Source: Nitrospirales bacterium | GTDB taxonomy: Bacteria; Nitrospirota; Nitrospiria; Nitrospirales; UBA8639 | Length of the DNA stretch: 64,000 nt | Assembly (NCBI GenBank): GCA_021603905.1 | Contig: BQIU01000007.1 | Span: 1-64,000, forward strand | Direction of reading: 5' to 3' | Shown here: piece after piece, positions 1-9,483 of the stretch | How the letters are laid out: each line of letters opens with the position of its first letter | Numbering within the stretch: position 1 is the stretch's first letter | Notes under the pieces: generated by a model | The model's input: the letters and a program-made list of their open reading frames with translations, nothing else | Told to the model about the DNA's origin: nothing | The model's database searches: none | Program-made: the position numbers and the translations under genes

Positions 1-86
1 TGGAAACGGCGATGTTGTTCTTGGAGGATCGCCTTTTTGGCATCAAGCATGAGGCGTTCAGCTTCGGTACTAGGATGACGGTTCAT
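1..86 (-). CDS. N-terminal fragment of an unidentified small protein, divergent from cheB (MNRHPSTEAERLMLDAKKAILQEQHRRF...)
   Basis: Reverse complement opens from ATG (cat at 84-86) to the window edge without a stop; only about 28 codons are visible. Confidence 0.35.
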   Translation of the reverse strand, partial: MNRHPSTEAERLMLDAKKAILQEQHRRF

Positions 87-229
87 GGATATTTCCAATC
101 GTTAATATAAATATTTATGATAGTAGGCAGACTATCAGAGGCTCAAATGGCCTTTCAAGAATCCGTTTCCGCACATTCTTTGTGGTTATCTGTTGATAGA
201 TGAAGTTTATGAATGATGAGGTGTGAACA

Positions 230-1402
230 GTGGAAGATCGGGTGACAAGGGATTCCAAAATTCGTGTGCTAGTTGTTGATGACTCGACGTTTATTCGTCA
301 GGCCATCGCTCGTATGCTTTCCAAGTCACCTGATGTCGAAATTGTGGGGCAGGCACGAAATGGTGAAGAAGCCATAAGCATGGTGAAAGAATTATTGCCA
401 GATGTGATGACATTGGATATCGAGATGCCCAGAATGAATGGATTGGATGTGCTTGAAATTGTGATGCGAGAATACCCGCTTCCAATCATTATGGTGAGTT
501 CCTTGACGGAAGATTCTGCGAAGGAAACGCTTCTGGCTCTCGAATTAGGTGCCGTAGACTTTATCTCCAAGCAACTCAATGGTTCTTTGTTAGAAATTTC
601 AAAAATTGAAAAAATCTTGTTGGAGAAAATCAGAGCGGCGTCCTGTTCGCGCGGTAAAGTTTCTGGACTAAGCAGAGAGAAGAGAGACCTGCAGAACCGA
701 AGAGGATCTGTCGCGGGTTCTCACGTTGAAGGTCGACCAAGGAAAGCAAATGCTGAAATTTCTCATGCCCCGCAAGATTCGGCTAATTCGTTAGTCATCA
801 TTGGGGCTTCCACGGGTGGTCCCAAAGTGATTCAGGAAATGTTGATGGAATTTCCTTCATTTCTTCCTTGTGGAGTGATTGTCGTTCAACATATGCCGAA
901 ATTTTTCACCAAACCATTTGCCGAACGTTTAAATGAACAATGTCCATTGAGCGTGTGTGAGGCGAAAGATGGTGATCTTGTTCAAGCAGGAAAAGTCTTT
1001 GTTGCACCTGGCGGTCGTCATCTTTCCATGGAACGAGTCGGGACACGCCCCCAGGTTTCGTTGCGAATATCATCTGAGCCAGCCAATTTGCCATATCGAC
1101 CATCGGTTAATCTGGCGATGGATTCCGCTGTCAAAAATTTTGGATCCTCGCTTATTGGCGTGGTGCTGACAGGGATGGGAAACGATGGGGCCATGGGGAT
1201 GCAAGCTATCAAAGCTACAGGTGGCTGTACCCTTGTTCAAAATGAAGAAACATGTATCGTCTATGGGATGCCAAAGGCTGTCATTGATGCAGGGAATGCA
1301 GATGCGGTGGTCCCCATTTCACGTATGACCTCAGAAATTATGAAACGAATTTTCCGCATATCAGAACGTAACTCCGTACGACCGATGGAAGTGTATGGAT
1401 AA
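230..1402 (+). CDS. cheB: Chemotaxis response regulator protein-glutamate methylesterase CheB
   Basis: N-terminal receiver (VLVVDDSTFIRQ...DVMTLDIEMPRMNGLD) plus C-terminal methylesterase domain (IGASTGGPKVIQ...VVQHMP...LTGMGNDGAMGM). Confidence 0.95.
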   Translation: MEDRVTRDSKIRVLVVDDSTFIRQAIARMLSKSPDVEIVGQARNGEEAISMVKELLPDVMTLDIEMPRMNGLDVLEIVMREYPLPIIMVSSLTEDSAKETLLALELGAVDFISKQLNGSLLEISKIEKILLEKIRAASCSRGKVSGLSREKRDLQNRRGSVAGSHVEGRPRKANAEISHAPQDSANSLVIIGASTGGPKVIQEMLMEFPSFLPCGVIVVQHMPKFFTKPFAERLNEQCPLSVCEAKDGDLVQAGKVFVAPGGRHLSMERVGTRPQVSLRISSEPANLPYRPSVNLAMDSAVKNFGSSLIGVVLTGMGNDGAMGMQAIKATGGCTLVQNEETCIVYGMPKAVIDAGNADAVVPISRMTSEIMKRIFRISERNSVRPMEVYG

Positions 1403-1451
1403 GAGGGCCGTGGACTGAATGGGAACTTTATTAGAATGCGACGGGGTGTGA

Positions 1452-1946
1452 TTGATGTCTAAACAACAGATGCAGGCTATGATGGCCATGGATGAGTTAG
1501 TCGAAGAAGGTGGTGCCCTTCTTCAGCTTGTGAGTTTTCATGTCGGGGATGAAGAGTTTGCCATCGACATTCTTGGTGTACAAGAAATCATTCGAATGGT
1601 GGAGCTCACGCCCGTTCCCAATGCACCCTATTTTGTTGAAGGGGTGATTAATCTTCGTGGAAAAGTAATTCCCATTTTGGACTTACGTTCACGATTTGGG
1701 CTGCCCCCGACTGAACGCACAAAGGACACCAGGATTATCGTTGTCGAGATTGAGAAAACGGTTCTTGGATTTGTGGTGGATTCTGTCGAGGAAGTTCTCC
1801 GGTTACCGGAACGTCTGATTGAGACACCTCCCAGTACTGGTCGTGGTGGAAGTGCTGAATTTCATAGGGGCGTTGGTCGAGTAAATGGACGTTTGTTGAT
1901 GTTACTTGATCTTGGCCAAATTCTTGGTGTGGGGACAGGCAGTTAA
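1452..1946 (+). CDS. cheW: Chemotaxis coupling protein CheW
   Basis: CheW-like fold motifs: LVSFHVGDEEFAIDILGVQEIIR...VEGVINLRGKVIPILDLRSRFGLP. Confidence 0.93.
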   Translation: MMSKQQMQAMMAMDELVEEGGALLQLVSFHVGDEEFAIDILGVQEIIRMVELTPVPNAPYFVEGVINLRGKVIPILDLRSRFGLPPTERTKDTRIIVVEIEKTVLGFVVDSVEEVLRLPERLIETPPSTGRGGSAEFHRGVGRVNGRLLMLLDLGQILGVGTGS

Positions 1947-1965
1947 TTTTTTAGGATCGTAAGCC

Positions 1966-2730
1966 ATGGATATACTGACAGTCGTTGGGCTCGTGGTCGC
2001 AGCCGTTTCAATTCTTGGTGGACAGGTGCTAGAAGGTGGCCATATTAGCTCAATCGTCCAGCCCACCGCCGCACTAATCGTATTTGGTGGAACGATTGGG
2101 GCGGTGATGATCAACTATCCGATGTCCATTTTCATGAAAGCCATGAGTAGTGTGGGGATGGTGTTCGGTAATGTCTCTGTCGATCAAAAAGGGATTATCG
2201 CACAGATTGTCGAATTGGGAAATGTGAGCCGGAAGCAGGGGTTATTAGCGTTGGAAGGACAAATTAAAAGTATTACGGACCCGCTCATGGCGAAAGGGGT
2301 TCAGTTGGTGGTTGATGGTACGGAGCCTCCCAAAATTCGAGAGATTCTTGAAGTAGAAGTCGGTATGTTTGAAGAAGAATATACCTTGGCAGGCAAGGTG
2401 TGGGAAGCGTTTGGGAGTTATGCTCCAACCGTTGGCATTCTCGGAGCTGTGATGGGCTTGATTCATGTGATGGAAAACTTAGCGGACCCTTCTTCGTTGG
2501 GCGGTGGTATTGCCGTGGCATTCGTGGCTACGATTTATGGAGTGGGAGGGGCGAATCTCATTTTTCTTCCCTTTGGGGGAAAAATCAAATTAAAGGCCAA
2601 AGAGATGATTGTTGGAAAACTCATGGTGATTGAAGGGCTTGTCTCGGTCGCGCAAGGGGAGAATCCTCGCATGATAGAGGAAAAGTTGAGTGGATTTCTC
2701 TCTGAAGCCGAGCGGAAAAAAGCTGGATGA
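1966..2730 (+). CDS. motA: Flagellar motor stator protein MotA
   Basis: 254 aa, MotA/TolQ/ExbB family: IVVFGGTIGAV-like region, APTVGILGAVMGLIHVMENLADPSSLGGGIAVAFVATIYGVGGANLIFLP. Confidence 0.93.
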   Translation: MDILTVVGLVVAAVSILGGQVLEGGHISSIVQPTAALIVFGGTIGAVMINYPMSIFMKAMSSVGMVFGNVSVDQKGIIAQIVELGNVSRKQGLLALEGQIKSITDPLMAKGVQLVVDGTEPPKIREILEVEVGMFEEEYTLAGKVWEAFGSYAPTVGILGAVMGLIHVMENLADPSSLGGGIAVAFVATIYGVGGANLIFLPFGGKIKLKAKEMIVGKLMVIEGLVSVAQGENPRMIEEKLSGFLSEAERKKAG

Positions 2731-3505
2731 GTCGTACCCCATACATGAAGAGGTCATTTCGTTGAAAAAGAAACACGAAGAACATGAAAACCATGAACGC
2801 TGGCTGGTGTCGTATGCTGATTTTATCACGTTGCTCTTTGCGTTCTTTGTGGTGATGTATGCGGTATCCTCTGTCAATGAAGGAAAATATCGGACGTTGA
2901 GTGAGTCGTTGGTTAGTGCATTCAGCAATCATAAGCCAGTGGGAAGTCCAACGATTGTTGAATTGCCATTTGCCAAACGTAAAGAAGTACTGACAAAAGA
3001 ACAGTCGAAAATTAAACTAAACGTTCGTGCGTATGTAAAGATTGCGAACGCGATACAGAGCACGAAACTTCCAGATGGGGTATCAGTGACGTCAGGGAAG
3101 CGAGGGTTGAATATTCGTATTTCTGATGACGCATTGTTTGCTAGCGGAAGTGCCAGTATTCGTCCTGGGGTCAAGGAATTTTTAGACCTGATCTCGGGAT
3201 TGGTGAAAGATCTGCCCAATTATATTAGTGTCGAAGGTCATTCTGATTCTGTCCCAATTCGTGCTGCGGCTTTTCCTTCGAATTGGGAGTTGTCGGCCTC
3301 ACGGGCAAGTGTTCTCGTTCGATATTTTACCGATGTTCGCGGTTTAGATCCTCAGCGATTTTCCGCCATAAGCTATGCTGGCTATCGTCCTGTCGCCTCG
3401 AATGATACGGCCAAAGGTCGAAGCGCCAATCGTCGGGTTGAAATTGTCATTCTTCGCCATACCCATGCCCCGACGCTGCCACGAAATCCCTTCGTCAATC
3501 CCTAA
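2690..3505 (+). CDS. motB: Flagellar motor stator protein MotB (OmpA-like C-terminus); true start may be the TTG at 2762
   Basis: WLVSYADFITLLFAFFVVMYAVSS plug/TM segment and OmpA peptidoglycan-binding motif (SVEGHSDSVPI...NWELSASRASVLVRYF...GRSANRRVEIVI). The listed start overlaps motA by about 40 bp. Confidence 0.92.
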   Translation: MDFSLKPSGKKLDESYPIHEEVISLKKKHEEHENHERWLVSYADFITLLFAFFVVMYAVSSVNEGKYRTLSESLVSAFSNHKPVGSPTIVELPFAKRKEVLTKEQSKIKLNVRAYVKIANAIQSTKLPDGVSVTSGKRGLNIRISDDALFASGSASIRPGVKEFLDLISGLVKDLPNYISVEGHSDSVPIRAAAFPSNWELSASRASVLVRYFTDVRGLDPQRFSAISYAGYRPVASNDTAKGRSANRRVEIVILRHTHAPTLPRNPFVNP

Positions 3506-3784
3506 TATATCGATACCTGCAGACACTTTCTCCAAGAGCTCGCGTTTTGTGTAGACCCTTTCTCTCATGAATCGATGTGGCTTGATGGGTAGACAAGACC
3601 CTTGAGTCGGCAAGTTTTTCCTCATGAATGATTAAATACAAAATACATGTCAGAATTCACATTAGAAGAAACCCACGTGTGATTCTGGAGGTATTGGACT
3701 GTATGAAGACATTTGCCTAATCTTTCACGACTTTCTTACCTCTTTTCCCATCTCTGTCCCTTCATCTTTCATATTTTTCTACCT

Positions 3785-3800
3785 TGGCATGTCCGTTGCT
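3785..3800 (+). promoter_or_regulatory. Candidate sigma-54 (-24/-12) promoter upstream of flgF
   Basis: TGGCATGTCCGTTGCT: GG and GC separated by 10 nt, matching the TGGCAYRNNNNTTGCW pattern; 38 bp before the flgF ATG. Confidence 0.75.
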
Positions 3801-3837
3801 TCGATAGTCTTCAGAATAATTTTCTCAGGAGAAGACT

Positions 3838-4557
3838 ATGAATCGTGGTATTTATCCGCCGTTAGCTGGGGCTATCTCTTTTGAACGACGGTTGGAAGTG
3901 CTTTCTCATAATATAGGCAACGTCAATACTACGGGGTATAAGAAAGACAAACCTGTGTTTGAAACCATTCTGGGTAGCGTATCTGGCCGGCCAATCGCAG
4001 GCATGGATTTGTTTCCTCGCGTTGGGAGAATTATCCCGGAAGTTGCTCAAGGCGCACTCGAACAAACTGGTAGAACATTGGATGTCGCACTCAACGGACC
4101 AGGATTTCTGGTGGTCAAGACGGCTGATGGCGATCGGCATTTTCGAGGTGGGCGTCTCTTTCAAAATGAAAATGGTGAAATCATCACTCACACGGGAGAC
4201 CCAGTATTAGGGAAAGCGGGATCAATTAAGGTTCCACCGGGAGAGGTTGCTATCGATCGAAATGGTGAAGTGAGTGTCAATAATACTGTTGTTGGCCAAT
4301 TACGAGTTGAAACACTTCCCCCAACGACGACTCCTGTCAAGGCTGGCGATTTATACTGGATTATCCCAAAACAAGTTCAAGTTGCGACGAATACCTCGAT
4401 TCAACAGGGAATGTTAGAGAAATCCAATATTAATCCGGGCATGGATATGGTGGAGTTGATTAAAGTGACGCGGGCGTATGAGCAAATGCAAAAGGCCATT
4501 CAGACGATGGATGAATTAGCCAGTCAAGTGATTCAGGTCGCGCGGGTTCAAGGGTAA
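3838..4557 (+). CDS. flgF: Flagellar basal-body rod protein FlgF
   Basis: MNRGIYPPLAGAISFERRLEVLSHNIGNVNTTGYKKD start and C-terminal MVELIKVTRAYEQMQKAIQTMDE; immediately upstream of flgG. Confidence 0.9.
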   Translation: MNRGIYPPLAGAISFERRLEVLSHNIGNVNTTGYKKDKPVFETILGSVSGRPIAGMDLFPRVGRIIPEVAQGALEQTGRTLDVALNGPGFLVVKTADGDRHFRGGRLFQNENGEIITHTGDPVLGKAGSIKVPPGEVAIDRNGEVSVNNTVVGQLRVETLPPTTTPVKAGDLYWIIPKQVQVATNTSIQQGMLEKSNINPGMDMVELIKVTRAYEQMQKAIQTMDELASQVIQVARVQG

Positions 4558-4662
4558 GCGATGGGTGATGCGTGGGTTTTCTTGTGAAGAATGTTTCCCA
4601 TGAGTTTGAGAATGCAATTGAGGTCTTGAGTTGATGTCTGAAATGTCAGAGGAGAAATCAAT

Positions 4663-5454
4663 ATGATTCGTGCCATGCATACCGCGGCGACGGGCATGTT
4701 TGCTCAGCAATTAAATATCGATACGATTGCGCATAATTTAGCCAACGTGAATACAACGGGGTTCAAGAGAGGACGTGCAGAGTTTGCCGATTTACTCTAC
4801 CAAATTCAACGATTACCAGGGTCTAGTGCGTCAACGGTTGGCGTGTTTCCTGTGGGAATTCAGGTCGGGCTTGGCGTTCGTCCCGTGACCGTATCGAAAG
4901 AATTCGTTCAAGGAAACCTAAAGCAAACGTTTAATGATTTGGATCTGGCAATCGAAGGACGCGGAATGTTTCAAGTGACCCGTCCTGACGGCACGACCAT
5001 GTATACCCGGGGTGGTTCGTTTAAACAAGACAGTACTGGGACTGTCGTGACGGGAGATGGGGATACGCTCGTTCCATCAATCACAGTTCCTTCAGGTACT
5101 TTGAAAATTGACATTGGTAAAGATGGCACCGTCTCCGCTCTGCTGCCTGGTGTCGCGACCTCGACACAGATTGGGCAGATCCAGACCGTTCGATTTGATA
5201 ATCCTGCTGGTCTTGTCGCTCAAGGTGATAATTTGTTTATTGAAAGTGCGGCTTCCGGTCCAGCCCAGCAAGGGACTCCAGGATTTTCGACAGGTTTTGG
5301 CCTCATTCAGCAAGGATTTCTCGAAACCTCGAATGTCAATATCGCTGATGAAATGGTCAATATGATCATTGCGCAACGAAGTTATGAACTGAATGCCAAG
5401 GCCATTCAAGCGTCAGATGACATGATGCAAGTGGCGAATAATCTAAGGCGGTAA
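4663..5454 (+). CDS. flgG: Flagellar distal rod protein FlgG
   Basis: MIRAMHTAATGMFAQQLNIDTIAHNLANVNTTGFKRGRAEFADLLYQ; C-terminus SNVNIADEMVNMIIAQRSYELNAKAIQASDDMMQVANNLRR. Confidence 0.95.
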   Translation: MIRAMHTAATGMFAQQLNIDTIAHNLANVNTTGFKRGRAEFADLLYQIQRLPGSSASTVGVFPVGIQVGLGVRPVTVSKEFVQGNLKQTFNDLDLAIEGRGMFQVTRPDGTTMYTRGGSFKQDSTGTVVTGDGDTLVPSITVPSGTLKIDIGKDGTVSALLPGVATSTQIGQIQTVRFDNPAGLVAQGDNLFIESAASGPAQQGTPGFSTGFGLIQQGFLETSNVNIADEMVNMIIAQRSYELNAKAIQASDDMMQVANNLRR

Positions 5455-5457
5455 GAT

Positions 5458-6207
5458 ATGAAGCGAACCCTGATGTGTAGCTTGTTCCTGAGTCTGTACT
5501 TGAGTGTGCCGAATATTGTCTCTAGTGAGTCGGTCTTTGCTAAGACCGTAGGCCCACAGACTGAGATTCAGCAGGTGGAGGTGAGACAGCTCCAGCAGAC
5601 GATTATGAATGAACTGCAAGCACATATTGATTCGAAAAATATGAATTTAGAGGTTCAGGTATTGTTTCCCAAAAAGTCCATTGAAGTACCTGTCGGACGC
5701 TTGGTGTTGGATGTTCAGAATGATCGATTTAGCCATTTAACGGGCCGTCGGGCGTTTCGTGTGCAAATCACGGTTGATTCTCAATTAATTAAGACTGTGA
5801 GTGTGGTGGCCTCAGTGACCGCTCGTGTTGAGGTGATGACGCCTGTGCGTTGGATTAAAGTCTACGAAGTGTTGGCTTCAAAGGATCTCATGAAAAGATC
5901 CGTGAATCTTCGAACATTGAATCAAGATGTTCTGATGGATCCCAAGAACATTATTGGAAAGCAAGCCACACGTTCTTTGCCGCCTCATCAACCGCTTCGG
6001 TCTTCGTTTGTCGCTGAGCCACCGCTCGTTCACAAAGGCGATCGCGTAATGATTGAGGTAAGGCGTGGAGGGCTTTTTGTTCAAACGCTCGGTGTGGCGA
6101 AAGCTTCCGGGCAATCTGGAGAACTCATCACGGTCATGAATCAAACATCGGGTCGTGATGTTCTGGCTATGGTACGGTCTGCAGGAGTCGTCGAGGTCAG
6201 ATTTTGA
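5458..6207 (+). CDS. flgA: Flagellar P-ring assembly chaperone FlgA
   Basis: SAF-domain pattern (ASKDLMKRSVNLRTLNQDVLMDPKNIIGKQATRSLPPHQPLRSSFVAEPPLVHKGDRVMI), signal-like N-terminus, position between flgG and flgH. Confidence 0.9.
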   Translation: MKRTLMCSLFLSLYLSVPNIVSSESVFAKTVGPQTEIQQVEVRQLQQTIMNELQAHIDSKNMNLEVQVLFPKKSIEVPVGRLVLDVQNDRFSHLTGRRAFRVQITVDSQLIKTVSVVASVTARVEVMTPVRWIKVYEVLASKDLMKRSVNLRTLNQDVLMDPKNIIGKQATRSLPPHQPLRSSFVAEPPLVHKGDRVMIEVRRGGLFVQTLGVAKASGQSGELITVMNQTSGRDVLAMVRSAGVVEVRF

Positions 6208-6911
6208 GTGCCTTTCACACACTGAAATGTCCGAAGCCACGTGTGATTCTTATTGTGGGGTTGATAACAATGGTCTACGGATGCGCGGCTCCGCCCCAGC
6301 CTACTCAGAAAGTTGAAGACGAGACATTTGAGCAACCGCCTTTGACGCTTCCTGAAACAACAGGTTCGTTGTGGCAAGAAGAAAATGGCCGTGCATATTT
6401 ATTTGAAGATCGACGAGCGAGCCGTATTGGTGACATCGTGATAGTTGAAATTGTCGAACAGCACCGAGGGTCCAAGTCGGCGAATACCACGGCTGACCGT
6501 GAATCGACTTATAGAAACTCGATTGGTGGTTCGATCTTCGGTTTTAATAATTTTGCCTCGACCTTCATAGAAGGACTCGGTCTTGATTCGAGTACGGAAA
6601 ATGAATTTGAGGGCAGTGGGTCAACAAGTCGTGAAGACACCTTAACCGGTACGATTGCGACACGAGTGACCGAGGTCTTGCCAAACGGAGACCTGAGGAT
6701 TACGGGGCGAAGAGAAGTGACGGTGAATAGTGAAAAACAGACAATGATTCTGAAGGGGATTGTCCGACGTATTGATTTGGACACGACTAATACTGTTATT
6801 TCTTCTGCGATTGCTGAAGCCAAAATCGAATACACCGGACTCGGCGTGGTGGATGATGTGCAACGCCCGGGTTGGTTAGTCAGAATTCTCGATTGGATCA
6901 TTCCATTTTAA
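6204..6911 (+). CDS. flgH: Flagellar L-ring protein FlgH
   Basis: Lipoprotein-like N-terminus (VYGCAAPP), LFEDRRASRIGDIVIVEIVE, LPNGDLRITGRREVTVN; ATGA-type overlap with flgA. Confidence 0.93.
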   Translation: MSAFHTLKCPKPRVILIVGLITMVYGCAAPPQPTQKVEDETFEQPPLTLPETTGSLWQEENGRAYLFEDRRASRIGDIVIVEIVEQHRGSKSANTTADRESTYRNSIGGSIFGFNNFASTFIEGLGLDSSTENEFEGSGSTSREDTLTGTIATRVTEVLPNGDLRITGRREVTVNSEKQTMILKGIVRRIDLDTTNTVISSAIAEAKIEYTGLGVVDDVQRPGWLVRILDWIIPF

Positions 6912-6937
6912 TGATCGTGAAAGGTCATTGATACACT

Positions 6938-8107
6938 ATGAGACGTTGTGCGAGTAACGGTTGCTCAGGTAACTCCCGATCGTCTGTGGGCTTTGCCCAA
7001 GCGATGCTCATGACATTTCTTTGTATTCTCATCCCTCTGACGGGAGATGCGGCCCGGATAAAAGATATTGCGTCGATTGAGGGAGTACGTGAAAACCAAC
7101 TAATCGGCTATGGATTAGTTGTTGGTCTGGATCGTACCGGGGATTCCGTCGTCGGTGGGCAGTTTACGGCTCAGGCCATTCTTTCCATGCTGAATTCGAT
7201 GGGCATTAATCTCAAAGTGAATCCGATTCAGTTACTTACAAAAAATACCGCTTCTGTCATGGTGACGGCCAAACTTCCACCATTTGCTCGACCTGGAATG
7301 AAATTAGATATTCAGGTTTCTTCGTTGGCCAATGCGAAGAGTCTTAAGGGGGGAACATTATTGCTGACCCCATTAAAAGCTCCAAACCAGCAGGTGTATG
7401 CCGTTGCACAAGGTCCGATTTCTACTTCTGGGTTTGAGGCTGGTGCATCCGGTACATCGGTGACTAAAAATCAACAGTCTGGTGGGATTGTCCCGAGTGG
7501 AGCCATTGTTGAAAAAGCTGTGGATCTGAGCATTGAAAAGTGGAAAGCCTTTTCGTTGAGTATCCGGGAAGCTGATTTTACAACCTCGCTTCGTGTCGCG
7601 GATGCTATTAACACCCATTTTGGGTCAGGAGTGGCGTTGCCGGTGAGTTCCGGTCAAGTGAAGGTTGTGATGCCAAAAACATTTCAAGGCAAAATTGTTC
7701 AATTAATCGCGGCTGTGGAAGGGCTGGATGTGGATGTTGACGTTCGGGCCAAGGTTGTGGTGAATGAACGGACGGGAACGATTGTCATGGGTGAACATGT
7801 GCGATTATCGAGTATGGCCATATCGCATGGAAGTTTGACGATTAAGATCAAAACGGAATTTGATGTCTCGCAACCAGAAGCACCAGGCCTCATTGGTGGT
7901 GCTGCTGGTGAAACAGTTGTGACCGCTGAATCTGAGACGACGGTTGAAGAAGAATCTGGACAGGTTATTCAAATTGATCAATCGGTCACGTTAGGCGATC
8001 TCGTCAAAGCCTTGAATTTTATCGGTGTCTCTCCGCGGGATCTCGTGGCGGTTCTGACAGCAGCCAAAGCGGCAGGTGCACTTCAGGCCGACATGGAGAT
8101 GATTTAA
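6938..8107 (+). CDS. flgI: Flagellar P-ring protein FlgI
   Basis: ARIKDIASIEGVRENQLIGYGLVVGLDRTGDS...MLNSMGINL...ASVMVTAKLPPFARPG...VVNERTGTIVMGEHVRLSSMAISHGSLTI. Confidence 0.96.
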   Translation: MRRCASNGCSGNSRSSVGFAQAMLMTFLCILIPLTGDAARIKDIASIEGVRENQLIGYGLVVGLDRTGDSVVGGQFTAQAILSMLNSMGINLKVNPIQLLTKNTASVMVTAKLPPFARPGMKLDIQVSSLANAKSLKGGTLLLTPLKAPNQQVYAVAQGPISTSGFEAGASGTSVTKNQQSGGIVPSGAIVEKAVDLSIEKWKAFSLSIREADFTTSLRVADAINTHFGSGVALPVSSGQVKVVMPKTFQGKIVQLIAAVEGLDVDVDVRAKVVVNERTGTIVMGEHVRLSSMAISHGSLTIKIKTEFDVSQPEAPGLIGGAAGETVVTAESETTVEEESGQVIQIDQSVTLGDLVKALNFIGVSPRDLVAVLTAAKAAGALQADMEMI

Positions 8108-8195
8108 AAAACGGAAAAATGAAGAAACGAGGAGTACGAGATAAACATTGGAAGGCAAGTTCGAAGGTCGTGAGTGACGAAAGGAGTTTTGAATC

Positions 8196-8555
8196 GTGGT
8201 AGACGGAATAATCGGTTCGACACATATTTCGCCCATTGACACGCTTGAGACCGCACGGCTTGAGAATCTTCAGAAGTCGCGCAATCCTGAAGACGTACGA
8301 CAGGCCGCCCAAGAGTACGAAAGCTATTTCTTAGCCTATCTAATGAAAGCGATGAGAGAAACGGTTCCCAAGGAGAGTTTGACGGCCAATCCTATGGGGG
8401 AGACGTATCATTCGTTTTATGATGAAGAAATCGCGAAAAGAGCTGCACAATCCGGGGGAATAGGTCTCGCTGACTTTATGCTGGCTTCATTGGCGGAAGC
8501 ACCTTCTCAACCTCTCCCACCTCAATCGTTATCGCAGGCTTCTCTCAAAACCTAG
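8196..8555 (+). CDS. flgJ: Rod-binding protein, FlgJ N-terminal domain only (no muramidase domain)
   Basis: 119 aa; AAQEYESYFLAYLMKAMRETVPK...SFYDEEIAKRAAQSGGIGLADFMLASL. Confidence 0.85.
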   Translation: MVDGIIGSTHISPIDTLETARLENLQKSRNPEDVRQAAQEYESYFLAYLMKAMRETVPKESLTANPMGETYHSFYDEEIAKRAAQSGGIGLADFMLASLAEAPSQPLPPQSLSQASLKT

Positions 8556-8584
8556 TCGTTCGTCATTGTTTGTCGATAACTAGT

Positions 8585-8611
8585 TAAGTTCTGGCTCATA
8601 GTCTCCGATAT
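8585..8611 (+). promoter_or_regulatory. Candidate sigma-28 (FliA) promoter upstream of flgM
   Basis: TAAGTTCT-N11-TCCGATAT, which resembles TAAAGTTT-N11-GCCGATAA with exact spacing; 28 bp upstream of the flgM ATG. Confidence 0.65.
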
Positions 8612-8638
8612 AGTGTTATAGAAGGAGGCGAGGTACTT

Positions 8639-8959
8639 ATGACTATTCCCAGTCTGGATCCGACTGGTGAGCTGGGTCGCTTGTTTACCGCAATCCAGCC
8701 TAAAGCGGTTGCCCCCAATGATCAACGTCAGTCGAACCACGTGTCAGGAGGCCGCACGTATGATGATGTGGCCCTATCGACCTTTGCTCAAGAAGTTCGA
8801 GATCTCACAAAGCAGGGAGTGCAAGAGCCCGATATTCGTCCTGACCGAGTGCAGGCTTTGCGGGAAGCTATTGAAAGCCATCAGTCACTGGCCAGTTCTG
8901 AGCAGGTTGCTGATGCGTTGTCGCGTGACACGATACTCAATGCGCTGGCTGTTTCCTAA
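8639..8959 (+). CDS. flgM: Negative regulator of flagellin synthesis (anti-sigma-28 factor) FlgM
   Basis: Small protein with C-terminal ...EPDIRPDRVQALREAIESHQ... typical of FlgM, directly upstream of flgN/flgK/flgL. Confidence 0.82.
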   Translation: MTIPSLDPTGELGRLFTAIQPKAVAPNDQRQSNHVSGGRTYDDVALSTFAQEVRDLTKQGVQEPDIRPDRVQALREAIESHQSLASSEQVADALSRDTILNALAVS

Positions 8960-8976
8960 CTCTTCGGAACTGAAAG

Positions 8977-9477
8977 GTGTGTCTAATGGCATCAACAAGT
9001 GGCTGGGAGCGGCTTCGTCTCCTTTTTCAAGATGAGTGTCTCGCCTACGAGCATTTAACGGAATTGCTTCATGAAGAACGGTCAGTTCTCTGTCAGTCTG
9101 ACTATTTAGCGCTACTCGATGTCTCTCGCCGGAAAGAAGTGGTCTTGATTCGCATCCGATCCATAGAAGAGGAACGTGTGGCATGTGTGAAGAAACTACA
9201 ACAGACTACGGCCTTTGAAGAACCGCTGGCATGGGTGGCTCAGTCGACCTCGCCTGAGGCTGCACCTGCGCAACAGGCGTTGAAACAACTTGTCGCCGTT
9301 GGTCAACAGGTCAAGGCCCTCAGTGAACAGAACACGGGATTAATCAGTCGAGGACTTCAAATTGTGCGTGATGCGATGCATGTTGTGCATGAAGGGTTAG
9401 GCGTAAAACCGTTGTATGGGGAATCTGGGTGTTTAATGTTTTCCTCAGCGACCACTTCGCTGAATGTGGAAGGATAG
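8977..9477 (+). CDS. flgN: FlgN-family hook-filament junction chaperone
   Basis: 166 aa helical protein (ECLAYEHLTELLHEERSVLCQSDYLALLDVSRRKEVVLIRIRSIEEER) between flgM and flgK. Confidence 0.8.
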   Translation: MCLMASTSGWERLRLLFQDECLAYEHLTELLHEERSVLCQSDYLALLDVSRRKEVVLIRIRSIEEERVACVKKLQQTTAFEEPLAWVAQSTSPEAAPAQQALKQLVAVGQQVKALSEQNTGLISRGLQIVRDAMHVVHEGLGVKPLYGESGCLMFSSATTSLNVEG

Positions 9478-9483
9478 GGACGA

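Noticed and set aside
291-579. Antisense ORFs over cheB (and similar antisense ORFs throughout the window)
   Set aside because: They fully overlap well-supported + strand genes and show no family motifs; treated as spurious.
3344-3625. Minus-strand 93-aa ORF overlapping the motB 3' end and the following gap
   Set aside because: Mostly within motB coding sequence, no recognisable motif; not called.
8196-8555. flgJ as a truncated pseudogene (no muramidase domain)
   Set aside because: Single-domain FlgJ rod-binding proteins are normal in many bacteria; the ORF is intact.
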